Of a stretch of 64,000 nt of DNA, positions 46,471-57,744 are shown piece by piece (positions within the stretch are counted from its first letter, which is position 1; each line of letters opens with the position of its first letter). Where the stretch lies: assembly GCA_020310875.1 (NCBI GenBank), contig CM035428.1, positions 103,021,661-103,085,660 of the forward strand, given 5' to 3'. The notes under the pieces were generated by a model, which was not told the DNA's origin, did not search any database, and worked only from the letters and a program-made list of their open reading frames with translations. A program made the translations under genes and the position numbers. The DNA is from Ceratopteris richardii. Lineage: Eukaryota > Streptophyta > Polypodiopsida > Polypodiales > Pteridaceae.

Positions 46471-46647
46471 CTCACTTTACTTCCAAGCCAAACCCTTTTG
46501 TAGTATTTTGACATGTCACCAAGCATGACATAGAGGTCCTAATGATGACTTCCAATTATCATTAGTAGTGTTGTGCTGTTTCTGTTGATGCATGAAGCAA
46601 GCAAAAGTTCTTGCTTAAATGCACAGTGGATTTTTCTTGATTTAGGA

Positions 46648-47558
46648 GGCATAAATGTACATTCATTGCAATATATACTTTGGTGATTTCACAAATTAAA
46701 ATTTTAGTTTATCCCAATGAAAGTTAAAAAGGATAAATGAGAAGTTCGTGTGATCTTAGTAGTAGCCAAAATCCATGAATCAATTTGAGTTCAAAAATCA
46801 AATCATCCCCTAGAAGTTAGGATCACTTTTAGGTGGAATCTCTAACATCCATCAAGTAAAAAAAAGTTATATATACACCATGTTTTTCAATTGCAAGTAA
46901 TAGAGAGATTATATTTGATCATCAAACTCATCTTGAGTGTATGTTGTACTATCTCAAAGCTATAGAAGTCGTCCACAATATCTTTGTATCACGTGTCCAT
47001 CAGAAATGCATTTTATACTTCATTCTTATTTATTTGTAAATCTATGTTTTCTACTACAATACATTGAGAAATTTTGTCGAGTACTTTGAATCAATTATCT
47101 ATGTGTGTTACTCATTGTTCAATCCATCAATTGTAACACTAAGTGAGGACTATATTAAGAATTTCTAGAAAGTTTCATAACCACCCCCCCTGATGTCTTA
47201 TGCTCATTGATCTGATTTTAGTAATTCTAAATTCATGAAATAACTTGGTAGAGCTTGCTAAAAAATTCATTTGAAAGTAAGAAAAAGGTCTTGGGTCAAT
47301 TGCTATATGGTTGTGAGCACTCAACAAAATGTTGAGGGCCTTCTTTTATAAATAGAAGGTTTTCTCAAGGTGCTTTGTAATTCACAACTTATCAGTTTTG
47401 ACATAGGGTTTTGAGAATGATTCTCCAAACTACTATAGTGGTCTAAATGAATATATTGTAATCTTAGACAATCTATTTAGAGTCTCTTCAAGACTTGTTT
47501 AGAGTAGGAGTTTTCCTTAACCATCTCATCTCTACATAATACCCATCACCTCCTCACA
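46648..47558 (+). repeat. Copia-D left LTR
   Basis: Shares with 54212-55120 the blocks GGCATAAATGTACAT, TTAGTTTATCCCA, TATAGTGGTCTAAAT and CCATCTCATCT, with many substitutions and indels. The left edge is uncertain by about 10 bp. Confidence 0.72.
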
Positions 47559-47559
47559 A

Positions 47560-47571
47560 TGGTATCAGAGC
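47560..47571 (+). other. Copia-D primer-binding site
   Basis: TGGTATCAGAGC, exact iMet-type PBS one base after the LTR end. Confidence 0.88.
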
Positions 47572-47639
47572 ATAATCAAAGATTAGGCATTATGGTTGAT
47601 GGATTCCCCTCATCTATTGAAAAGTTGTATTGAAGCAAC

Positions 47640-48400
47640 TTCTCAACATGGTCTCTAAGAATGGAAGCTTACCTACACGGAAGAAACCCATATGGATATA
47701 TCTCAGGAGATGAGATGGTGCCAGTACTTAGAAGCAAGGGACAACCAACTCAAGAGGAGCAGGAAAGGTTGAATACATGGTGTGCAAAGGATGCTTTGAA
47801 AAGGTCATATATTTTGAAATCTATCTCTAATTTTGTACTCACTCATATTAGGAACTATAAGACCTCTTAAGAGATATGGAATGCTCTGGAAACATTTTTC
47901 TCATCAAGCATCAAAGCTAGGAAGCATCAGTTATGGATGGAATTCACAATACTCAAGAAACAAACAAAGTGTGACTAATTCTATCACCAAGATGAAGGAA
48001 ATTGTAGATCAACTTGGGAGCATTGGAGAAATCATTGATGAAGAGTAGATTGTGAGGCAAGTCATCAATGGGATCAAAGCTGATGAGAAATGGAAAGCCT
48101 TCATCAGAACCATGGATCTCTATATGGATATCCAAGTGCCTAATTTCAACACGCTCATGGGGCAACTCTTCATACATGAAGCCATGCTTATGAAGAATGG
48201 TGAGAAATAGAAAGGAATCAATCCTTTGACCTCTATATAGATAAGGACAAAGGCAAGGACAACAAAGGAAAGGGTAAGAAATATGATGATGAAGTACATC
48301 TCAAACTAATTTTGTAGGTAGAGGTAGAGTTCTAGAGGAAGAGGTAGAGGAGGTACACAAGGCAAGGGAGAGCTCAAAGTTCCTCACCCTATGCCATATG
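47640..48400 (+). pseudogene. Copia-D gag
   Basis: MEAYLHGRNPYGYISGDEMV, WCAKDALKRSYILKSISNFV, LTHIRNYKTS, then TITKMKEIVDQLGSIGEII in another frame and VINGIKADEKWKAFIRTMDL. Typical copia gag (UBN2) with a frameshift near 47960 and stops; ends in an RGRGRG/RGGTQGKG stretch where Copia-E begins. Confidence 0.8.
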
Positions 48401-48408
48401 TGGTCGAT

Positions 48409-49107
48409 AATAGACCTGTAGACAAAGTTGAGAGAAAAATGCAGACAAAGATAGACACAGACTAAGAGATAGAGAACTCAAATTCTCATATTGCCGAGCG
48501 TAATGCAGTTACAATGATGATGTTGTCCACCTGTGCGCTCCCAATGTGGAGATTAGATGGCGATCTAGATAGACTCTAGATGAAGGGCTTATTAGTGCGC
48601 AATGTTATGTAAAGCTCAACCTAGGCCATGCTTATATAGCTTTTACAAGGCGGTTTGGTATAGATGAAATTAGTCGGGAGATACAAAATAGTCAGTAAAA
48701 TATATGATCCAACAAGATCTCCATGACCAGAAGTCCTATCGTCTCAACCCTACGAGTCGGGGGGATAGGCCCCTCGGACCCCACAGAAGGGGGCAAGCCC
48801 CCTCTCTGCACTCCCCCCATTAAGGTTCTATGGGGAAACCATGTGATGCCTCAGGGCCTTTATTTTCACCTTAAATGCCAACCCAATGGCCTGGAAGTTT
48901 ATGCCCTACCTAACCTAATGGCTAGGCTCACAAAGATCATCTATAACCATCAATGGTCACACATAGAACTCATCTAACTTGGAAGTTAGGGTTCCACAAA
49001 TGTCCGGGCTCTCATAATGGCTTCTCCCCATAATGGGGGCCTTACAGCTTAGAGCACCATGGATCACTTGTGGTCACATGAGGGTGGAGTATTGAGCATA
49101 TCTAACA
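48409..49107 (-). repeat. Copia-E 3' LTR (outer end truncated)
   Basis: Begins AATAGACCTGTAGACAAAG and ends ATATCTAACA. Aligns with 53383-54079 with scattered, mostly transitional differences. Confidence 0.88.
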
Positions 49108-49135
49108 CCCCCCTCAATGTCCACCCGATGGTGAA

Positions 49136-51960
49136 CTACCTCCTTGGTCCAATCCCAAGCTTTAGAAAGTGTCGAAGAAGTTGCTCTCTCCCAAGAGCCT
49201 TGGTGAAGATGTCTTCTCCATTTTCTTTAGTAAGGCAATAACTTATCTCCACGACCCCATCCTCAATAAACTCATGCACATAGTGATACTGGATTTCTAT
49301 GTGCTTGGTACGTGCATGGAAAACAGGATTTTTGGCGATGGCCATGCAACTTTGGTTGTCACACTTCAACTTTGTAGCCTCTTGTCCTTGTATTCCTATG
49401 TGCCATTGGATCCTCCTCAACCATACTGCTTCACATGCTGCACCGCATGCAGATTTGTACTTAGCTTTAGTAGAAGATAATGCTACAGTCGGTTGCTTCT
49501 TACTGATCCAAGAGAAAATCCTTGATCCTAAAGAAAAGCAATATCTAGAAGCTGATTTCTGGTATCAATATCTCCTGCCCAATCTGAGTCACAGTATCTG
49601 ACAAGAGATGATCCTTCTTCATAAAGAATACCATAATCAGTGGTTCCTTTCACATACCTGAGTATCTGCATGCTTGCCTTCCAATGACTTTGGCAAGGCT
49701 TATTAGAGAACCTGCTTACTACTCCAACATAAGAGATGTCTGGTCTACTATTGCACAAGTAGATGAGACTTACAACTAATTTCCTATATCTTCCAATATC
49801 CATTGGAGGTGAAGTATCTTCAATAGATAATTTTGTGTTGACCTCCATAGGTGTAGAAATTTCCTTGCAATCCTCCATGTTGAATGCCTTCAATATCTGC
49901 TTTGCATACTTTTGTTGAGAGATGAAAATCTTCCCTAGCTCCTGACAAACTTCAAGACCTAAGCAATAATGCATTAAGCCCAAGTCTGTCATTTCAAATT
50001 ATGAACTCAGGGCATCTTTTGCTTGTTGAAGAAGAGCATCATCATTTCCTATAATGACAAGGTCATCTACATAGAGTACAAGCACAATTGTCTTCCCTCC
50101 TCTCTTTAGAACATACAAGTTAGCACCAGAAGCACATCTTTTGAAACCTAGATCCAAGAGATACTTATCTATCCATTGGTACCATGCTCGAGGGGCTTGT
50201 TTTATCCCATATAATGCCTTGTTCAGCTTACATACCTTGTTCTCTGAATGAGGAGCCTCAAACCCTGGTGGTTGAGACACATATACCTCCTCCTTGAGGT
50301 CTCCATTTAGGAACGCTGATTTGACATCCATGTGATAGACTAGCCAATGCTTATGTGCAACCACAACTAGTACTACTCGAATAGTAGTCATTCTTGTAGT
50401 TGGGGCAAATGATTCACAAAAGTCAATGCCTTCAACTTGTGAGTAGCCCTGTGCAACAAGTCTTGCTTTATCCTTTTCTAGAGTACCATCAGCCTTGTAC
50501 TTTAGCTTCCAGACCCACTTGGTGCCAATGACTTTACGCTTAGGGGGTCGATCCACTAGCTCCCAAGTTCCATTCTTCATGATATTGTTGTATTCTGCTT
50601 GCATGGAAGCCCTCCAATTCAGATCATGGAGTGCCTCTTCCATGTTGGTTGGTTCCTTTGCTTCTTCTTGAATGAGATTAGCCATCAAGGTTGTGTTTAC
50701 AATATGGGCGCTTGCCCGTCTCTGTTTCTTTATTCCCTGTGATCGCCTCGGTCCATCTATAACCTATTCTAGTGATTGTGGGATGGGGTTTTCAGAATCA
50801 TAGAGCTGCCTCACCCAACGTGGCAATGGCTTTTCGACTTGGGTATCGACATGTTGGTGACTTTCAGACTCATCATTTGAAGATGATGCTTCCTTCTCTT
50901 GTGTAGAAGGGATAGCTCTTGGGCCAGGTTCATAGTGGATTTCCCCTTTGCCTGATGATAAAGTGGAAGCTCTCTTTTCCTCCTCCACTGCATGTGGCTG
51001 CTCCTCCTTAAACACCACATCACGACTCACCATGATCTTCTTAGCCTCAGGGTCACAAAGCTTATAAGCCTTTTTATCTTTGCTGTGCCCTAAGAAGATA
51101 CATTTGATGCTTTTTGGTTGAAGCTTGTTTCTCTCCCTATCTGGAACATGTACATAACAGTCACTTCCAAATACTTTGAAATGGGAAACAAAAGGTTTTT
51201 TACTAGTGTAGGCTTCTTGTGGAGTCTTTCCATCAATTGCCTTGGTGTAACTTTGATTCAAGATGTAGACAGCAGTGTTGACAAGCTCTGCCCAAAATTG
51301 ACTAGGCAAACCCTTTCCTTTCAACATGCACCTTGCCATCTCCATGATGGTTTGATTCCGACGTTCTGCAACACCGTTCTATTGAGAACTATGTGCCACT
51401 GTGAGTTGATGCTTGATTCCCTTACTCTTGCAGAAATCTTCAAACTCTGTTGAAGTGAACTCACCACCACCGTCTGTCTTGAATTTCTTCATCTTCTTCC
51501 CTGTTTTAGTTTCAACAAGCTGAAGCCATTCTTTAAACTTACCAAAATCTTGAGCCTTATTGCGAAGGAAGTACACCCACATCTTCCTGCTATAGTCGTC
51601 GACAAGTAACATGAAGTAGGAAGATCCGCCCAAGGCCTGTGTAGGCATTTTTCCACACAAGTTAGCATGCACCAACTCTAGAGGATAGCTTGCCCTGTTC
51701 TTGCTTTCTTGTGGAAATGCCTTCCTCTGTTGCTTGCCCATCATGCAAGCTTCACATGGTTCCTTCATTTCTACAATCGATGGTAGGTGTGCAACCATAC
51801 CCCTGCGATGCATCTCCTTCAATACAGGGTGTCCAATGTGGCTGAATCTCTCATGCCATAGCTTACTTGTGCCCATGTTTGTAGTGGCTATAAGAACACA
51901 CAACTCATACAGGTTGTTCCTCATTATGTGAGTCCCAACAATGTTGTTGTTACCGTCCAT
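49136..51960 (-). pseudogene. Copia-E integrase, reverse transcriptase, RNase H
   Basis: Integrase from KLWHERFSHIGHPVLKEMHR (HHCC zinc site: ...CEACMMGKQQRKAF) through LVDDYSRKMWVYFLRNKAQD and KTDGGGEFTSTEF to NGVAERRNQTIMEMARCMLK. Linker [89 protein letters not shown] (catalytic YVDD intact). RNase H begins RYCDSDWAGD, then breaks into several frames, ending with TKHIE-type sequence in IAKNPVFHARTKHIEIQYHY. Stops include a TAG after SSQ and one before FEMTD. Confidence 0.9.
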
Positions 51961-52003
51961 AATCTTAGCTCCTGTCTTACTGAAAGATACTTGATGACCT
52001 TGA

Positions 52004-53195
52004 TCAATTATAGAAGCTATTGAAAGTAGATTTCGTTTCTATTTGTGGAACATACGTTTCTATTTGTGGAACATACAACACATTTGAAAGCTTTCTGATA
52101 TCGCCATTAGAGTTGATGAAAGAAACCGTACCTTCGCCCTCTGCAGGACATCTTGCATTGTTTCCTACCTTTATTGTGATGGGTTCCTTTAGAGGCTGTA
52201 AGGAGCTGTAAAGGTCTTTTCTACTCATCATGTGATGAGATGCACCATTGTCCAACACCCATGAGTCATCTGTTCCTGAATCTTTAGCCAAGGAGCACAC
52301 CTCCTCTATTGTAACAAATAACTCAAACTCTATTTCTACTGTGTTGGCAGACTCCTTGCCTTTGCCACGTTTTGAAGAGCCACTCTTCTCTTCTACCTTC
52401 TTGATGCGACAGTCTTGGATTCTATGTCCTTTCTTCTTGCAGTGGAAACATTCTCCCTTGAACTTCTTTTTGTCGTTCTTCTTTTTGTCTCCATTTTTTG
52501 AAGATTTTGTTTTGCCTCCTTTGGCATTTGTTGTGAATGCAACATCTCCTTTGCTACCACCACTCCTTGCCTTGAGCTACGGCTCCTCCTCCATGAATAA
52601 GGCACTGAATTCTTCAAAAGTTAGTGGTTGAGGTCTGATTTGAGTGTTAAGAGCTGTTACCAAACCATCAAACTTAGGTGGATAGATTCTAAGACATCAT
52701 CGAGCTAGATCCTCACTTGACTTTTGAACACTTGCTCTCGCCATTTAATCTCGTAGATTCTTTATGCGAGTGATAAACACCTCTGCAGTCTCCTCAGTAA
52801 ACCGTTTTGCTGCAAGCTGATTCTCCTAGTTCTGAATCCGTTTTTGATTACGAGTTTCGTATTGATTTCTCAATATGTTCCATGCTTCACATGCCTTTGT
52901 AGTATGCTAAATGAGAGTCAAAACACTATCATAAGTACTTGTAACAAGAGCATAGAGTGCATTTGCATTTCTACATTTCCAAGCACGTAGAAGATCAACA
53001 TCAGGAGGAATCATTTGACCAGGATTATTTGGATTAGATCTTTCTTGGGGTTCATGATCAGTCCCAAGAACAATCTCCAAAACCTCATACGAATCAAGAA
53101 TAAAAGTGATTTTGAACTTCCACAAGATGTAGTTTGTACCATCAAGTTTACCTTCTATGAAGGCTGGTGGCCGTATCCGTTGGAATGACTGACAT
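52004..53195 (-). pseudogene. Copia-E gag and protease
   Basis: Gag starts near GKLDGTNYILWKFKITFILD, continues RAWKCRNANALYALVTSTYD, then shifted MARASVQKSSED and KTKSSKNGDKKKNDKKKFKG, and the zinc knuckle CFHCKKKGHRIQDC (intact CCHC). Protease active site reads WVLDNGASHHMMS at about 52230-52260: DNGA instead of the normal DSGA/DTGA. A 21-bp tandem duplication (52035-52076) repeats YVPQIET. Several stops and shifts. Confidence 0.85.
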
Positions 53196-53346
53196 CATTG
53201 CTGCTCTTGCTTGTGTGCCATCTACGCTTGTTGATGAACCACCTTGGTCCCCAGTCGTAGATGATGATGCACCACTTAACATCTTCTCTCTTTTGCTGTT
53301 CAAACCTCTCTGTGTTTCTGCTTCTGCACCACTCAGAGCCTCCTGA

Positions 53347-53358
53347 GCTTTGATACCA
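53347..53358 (-). other. Copia-E primer-binding site
   Basis: Minus-strand TGGTATCAAAGC, one mismatch to the iMet site, adjacent to the 5' LTR. Confidence 0.88.
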
Positions 53359-54079
53359 TGTAAGAAAATAACAACACAATGGAATAGACCTATAGATAGA
53401 GTTGAGAGAAAAACGCAGACAAAGATAGACGCAGACTGAGAGATAGAGAACTCAAATTCTCAGATTGCCGAGCATAATGCAGTTACAATGACGGTGCTGT
53501 CCACCCATGCACTCCCAATGTGGAGCTTAGATGGCGATCTAGACAGACTCTAGATGAAGGGCTTACTAGTGCGCAATGCTATCTAAAGCTCAACCTGGGC
53601 CGTGCTTATATAGCTTTTACAAGGTGGTTTGGTATAGATGAACTTAGTCGGGAGATACAAAATAGTCGGTAAAATATATGATCCGACAAGATCTCCATGG
53701 CCAAAAGTCCTATCATCTCGGCCCTATGGGCCGAGCAGATAGGCCCCTCGGACCCCGCAGAAGGGGCCAAGCCCCCCTCTGCACTCCCCCCATTAAGGTT
53801 CTATGGGGAAACCATGCGATGCCATAGGGCCTTTATTTTCACCTTAAATGCCAACCCAATGGCCTCGAAGTTTATGCCCTACCTAACCTAATGGTTAGGC
53901 TCACAAAGATCATCTATAACCATCAACGGTCACACATAGACCTCATCTAACTTGGAAGTTAGGTTCCACAAATGTGTGGGCTCTCATAATGGATTTTCCT
54001 CATAATGGAGGCCTTACAACTTAGAGCACCATGGATCACTTGTGGTCACATGAGGGTGGAGTATTGAGCATATCTAACA
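53359..54079 (-). repeat. Copia-E 5' LTR
   Basis: 721 bp, plus-strand TGTAAGAAAATAAC to TATCTAACA. Includes the 24 bp missing from the left copy. Confidence 0.9.
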
Positions 54080-54211
54080 AAGAATGCATTTTTGAATAGA
54101 TAGACATCGAAAGAGGTATATACGGCTCAACCTCTTGGCTTTGGAGTTTCATTGTTTCCTGAACATATATGCAGGTTAAGGAAAGCCCTATATGGCCTGA
54201 AGCATGCCCCA
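54080..54211 (+). pseudogene. Copia-D RT scrap
   Basis: KNAFLNR, a stop, TSKEVYTAQPLGFGVSLFPE, then HICRLRKALYGLKHAPR: the RT segment from the AFLNG motif to LKQAPR. Runs straight into LTR sequence, so the rest of RT and RNase H was deleted. Confidence 0.85.
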
Positions 54212-55120
54212 AGGCATAAATGTACATCCATTATAGTATATACTTTGGAGATTTCAAAGCTTAAAAGTTTAGTTTATCCCAGTGAAAGATAAAAGGGATA
54301 AATGGAGAAGTTCTCATGAGTTCAATAGTATCCAAAATCCACAAATCAATTTTAACTCAAAATTCAAATCACCCCCTAGAAATTAGGATGGATTTTAAGT
54401 GGAATCTCTAATAGTCATTAAGTAAAAATGAAGTCTATATACATGCACATGTTTTTGAGTCACAGGTAACACAAAGACTAGAGCTGATCATCACACTCAT
54501 ATTGAGCGTATGTTATACTACCTCAAAGTTAGAGAGTCCTCCACACTCTCTTTGTATCATATGTCCATTAGCAATATTGATTTGTGAATCTTTGTTTTTT
54601 GCTAGAGTACATTGAGCAAATTTGTCAAGTAATCTAATTCATTTCTCTATGTGCGAGTATTCATTGATCAATCCAACAATTGAAACACTAAGCTATAGCT
54701 CTAATAAGCATATGTACAAAGCTTCATAACCATTGGGTGCATAGAATTTGAGTTATGAGAAACTCTACGTGCTAGGGTATGTGTATCACCTTCTTCTTGA
54801 AAAGATAGGATTACCCCCCCCCTTGCTTATGCTCATTAATTCGAGTGTAGTCATCATAAATTCATGAAACATCTTTGTATAACTTGATTAGCACTGCATT
54901 GAGGGTCTTATTCCATAAATAGAAGGCCTTCTCAAGGTGCTTTAACCAAAATGTATCTATTTTGACATAGTTTTTTGAGAATGATGCTCCAAAGTAATAT
55001 AGTGGTCTAAATTCATAAGCTTAGATAGTCTACTAAGGGTCTCTGAGGTTATGAAGGCTTGTCTATAGTAGGATTTTTCTAGGACCATCTCATCTATGCA
55101 TACGAACAATCACCTCCTCA
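54212..55120 (+). repeat. Copia-D right LTR-like copy
   Basis: Degenerate partner of 46648-47558 with the same block order. Confidence 0.7.
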
Positions 55121-56042
55121 TGGTATCCTTCTTGCAACTTTTTCCAAATGTGACTCCCTAACTTGTTCCATAAAAAAGTTTCTTAGAATGTAGTGTGGTA
55201 AAACCAATTAAAAAATCTATTCCATATAGTTTGATTGCATCGGACCACCACCATGTCACGTGATTTTGAAGTACACACCTCTAACCTTGTAGTGTGGCTT
55301 CTCCATTCCTTGGGTGCTAAAAATCTCCAATGAGGCATATCAATGCATGCAAAATTCTCCATGTGAAAATTAAATATGTTGAAAATTTTTAATTACATTG
55401 TAAAAAAGTAAGTGCAACAAAGAATTTGAGAGATTAAGTAGAATTAGAATATAGTGTGAATTATTTCTCTTTCCCTAAGATAGATGAAACACTTCATGAA
55501 CACCACCAATATATCTTGAAACAATTGGCATTGAATATCACTAGAGCTAGTAAGATCCATTAAACCTACCAAATTATCCATGCATGACCAAACCTTCTTT
55601 TGAGAATCATTGGGTGTAGTATATTCTGCAACTTCTTCATAGGAGTATATATAAGCTTTTCTCCTTGATTTTAGTAGACAATTGTTGATTGATTCTACCA
55701 AAAAGATTCTAGTCACTTTTTAGCTACTCATTGGGATTTTTAATTCAAATGTGGCACATGATTTTTTTTGGCTCTCTTCAGACCTACATGATTCTCTTCT
55801 TCTCTTCATAAGAGACTTTTGCAATAGGTAAAATATAATGAGACTTATCCTTAGGAATAACATAAAGATATGTGTATGCATACACATTGTTTCTCATCGT
55901 CACATGTAATCCAAAAAAATATGGTCAAGAACTTAGGCTTTCCATATGTAGCAACAAATATTACTATGGAATCAATAGTTTTCAACATCACAAACTTATT
56001 AAGGTAATTCTGTGAAGCGATTCTTATGGATGACTATGTGAT
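55121..56042. other. No gene recognised
   Basis: AT-rich. A minus-strand frame of 90 codons (55716-55444: TTPNDSQKKVWSCMDNLVGL, FMKCFIYLREREI) has no motif I know and is probably fortuitous or a decayed transposon part. Confidence 0.5.
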
Positions 56043-56269
56043 TGTTGATATATTTTGGTAGTGATGTGTATGAACACACTTAGGAACACTAGAGGCACTT
56101 TTTTCCCTCTTTAGGAGGTTTCCCCCCTGCTTGTATATATGCCTACAACCAAAATGGGTTACTTATCTTTGTACATTCACTTGGTAATAGATTCGGTATT
56201 GTGTGTTGTGCTCCAAGCTTCTTCTTCCTTGTGTTGTTTGCATGCCTCCATAAACTTCAAACTCTAATA
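56043..56269 (+). repeat. Copia-F 5' LTR
   Basis: About 227 bp, TGTTGATATATTTTGGTAGT to CTCTAATA; clear match to the family LTR. Confidence 0.9.
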
Positions 56270-56623
56270 GTTGGTATTAGAGCACGTCATCGCTTCATCT
56301 AGGTCATTTTCAATAGCCCTCCAATCACAGTCTCAGAATCACACAAAATTTAGTGAGCATACTCAAGCCAATTAGGACTCCAAAATAGCTTTGCTATGTG
56401 GCATCAAAATTTTGATGAGAGCTCATTTTGACCTTTGAACTCACTATCATAGTGCCTGTGCAAGAAATTTCATCCTTTTGTGCCAAACATATATATAAAT
56501 ATTGGTTCACTAGTACAAGTTCATCAAAGTCTACTATACGTTTAGTATAGCTTGAAAGGGTGGTTCTATTCAACTTTTTGAGATAGATGCATTTTCTTGC
56601 ATTAGGGTATCTAATCAGTGGCC

Positions 56624-57439
56624 ATGGCTTAAAGCAATGGTGTATTTTGTATGTTGGCTATTGAGGACAAGTTGGATGGTACTAATTACCCATTATAATC
56701 ATATATGATGCATCCTGTATTGGTGGCAAAAGAGTTGTGAAATATTGTGCAGGGTATTGAAAAATACCCTACTACACCTTTGAACACAATTATTGAAGGT
56801 GATGCAGATGGCATTGAAGATGATGATCTTCAAATTCCTATTCGTGCTTTGGTTCCTACTGCACCTATTGGAGAGCAACTTCCTTGGGATGGAAAAGATG
56901 CTCAAGCACATGCATTGATATCTTTGTCTCTTAAATGTGACATTATTCCTCACATTCACTCTTGCAAAGCAACAACGGATGCTTGGGATACACTTACCAC
57001 TTTATAACAGTCAAGAAATGAGGCTCATGTTGCTTACCTTTGAAAATACTTGGAGAGTAAGGATATGAATGAAGAAGATTCTATGGACAAGTTTTTTAAC
57101 AAACATCAAATATTTGATGTCGTTGATTTCTAATGATGAAGTCTTGCTTGATAGTTCACTTGCGTAGACTACTCTTAATGGTCTTCTAGATTCATATATG
57201 AGTTTTGATTGTACTCTTCGATTGATGGTGAAACATAATCCAAATGCCTTAACATATGAGAATTTAGTCTCTCTTTTGTTGCAAGAAGACCATTCTAGGT
57301 GGAATATGTCTATTATGTGTGTTGTAGATTAAAATTTCTTAGCTAGTCAAAAGGGCAAGGGTAAATGGAGCTCCTCTACCAGTAAGCAAAAATTTGCTAA
57401 TGCTTTACAGTCAAAGAAGGAAGACAAAGATGAGAAGAA
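56624..57439 (+). pseudogene. Copia-F gag, 5' part
   Basis: ATG at 56624, then stops, CMLAIEDKLDGTNYPL, GIEKYPTTPLNTIIEG, LPWDGKDAQAHALISLSLKC, DIIPHIHSCKATTDAWDTLT, and after frame changes SQKGKGKWSSSTSKQKFANA, ending KKEDKDEKN exactly at the Copia-G insertion. Heavily mutated. Confidence 0.87.
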
Positions 57440-57670
57440 TGTTGGAGTTAGACGTCTGCGGAAGCACGTGAACAACACAAGGAAGAAGAAGAAGCTTGGA
57501 GGACAAACACACAATACTGAATGTATTACTAGAGAATGTACAAAGATAAGTAGCCCATTAGGGCAATAGACGTATATACAAGCCAGGGGAAAAAAACCTC
57601 CTAAAGAGGGAAAAAAGTGCCCCGACGTTCCTAGTGTGTTCACATACATCACTACCTAAATATATCAACA
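57440..57670 (-). repeat. Copia-G 3' LTR
   Basis: TGTTGGAGTTAGACGTCTGC to AATATATCAACA on the plus strand, 231 bp. Confidence 0.95.
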
Positions 57671-57744
57671 AATCCCCCCTGGGAGTGATGCGGTGAACAA
57701 GGAGCTCGCACTCATGTATAAGGAAGTGCCAAGCTATGTGGAAA

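Larger units (their letters stand above)
48409..54079 (-). mobile_element. Copia-E: near-complete minus-strand Ty1/copia
   Basis: Right (5') LTR 53359-54079 (721 bp), PBS TGGTATCAAAGC at 53347-53358, gag, protease, integrase, RT and RNase H in copia order, PPT TTGAGGGGGG at 49108-49117, left (3') LTR 48409-49107. The left LTR lacks about 24 bp at its outer end, so no TSD is visible. Moderately diverged LTRs and a handful of stops suggest intermediate age. It belongs to a different family from the 231-bp-LTR group. Confidence 0.88.
46648..55120 (+). mobile_element. Copia-D: degenerate plus-strand copia hosting another element
   Basis: LTR-like copies 46648-47558 and 54212-55120 (about 910 bp each, strongly diverged), PBS at 47560, gag at 47640-48400 and an RT scrap at 54080-54211. 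Everything between is replaced by Copia-E, with loss of protease and integrase. The right copy is followed by TGGTATCC, resembling a PBS start, so a tandem LTR arrangement cannot be excluded. Confidence 0.7.
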
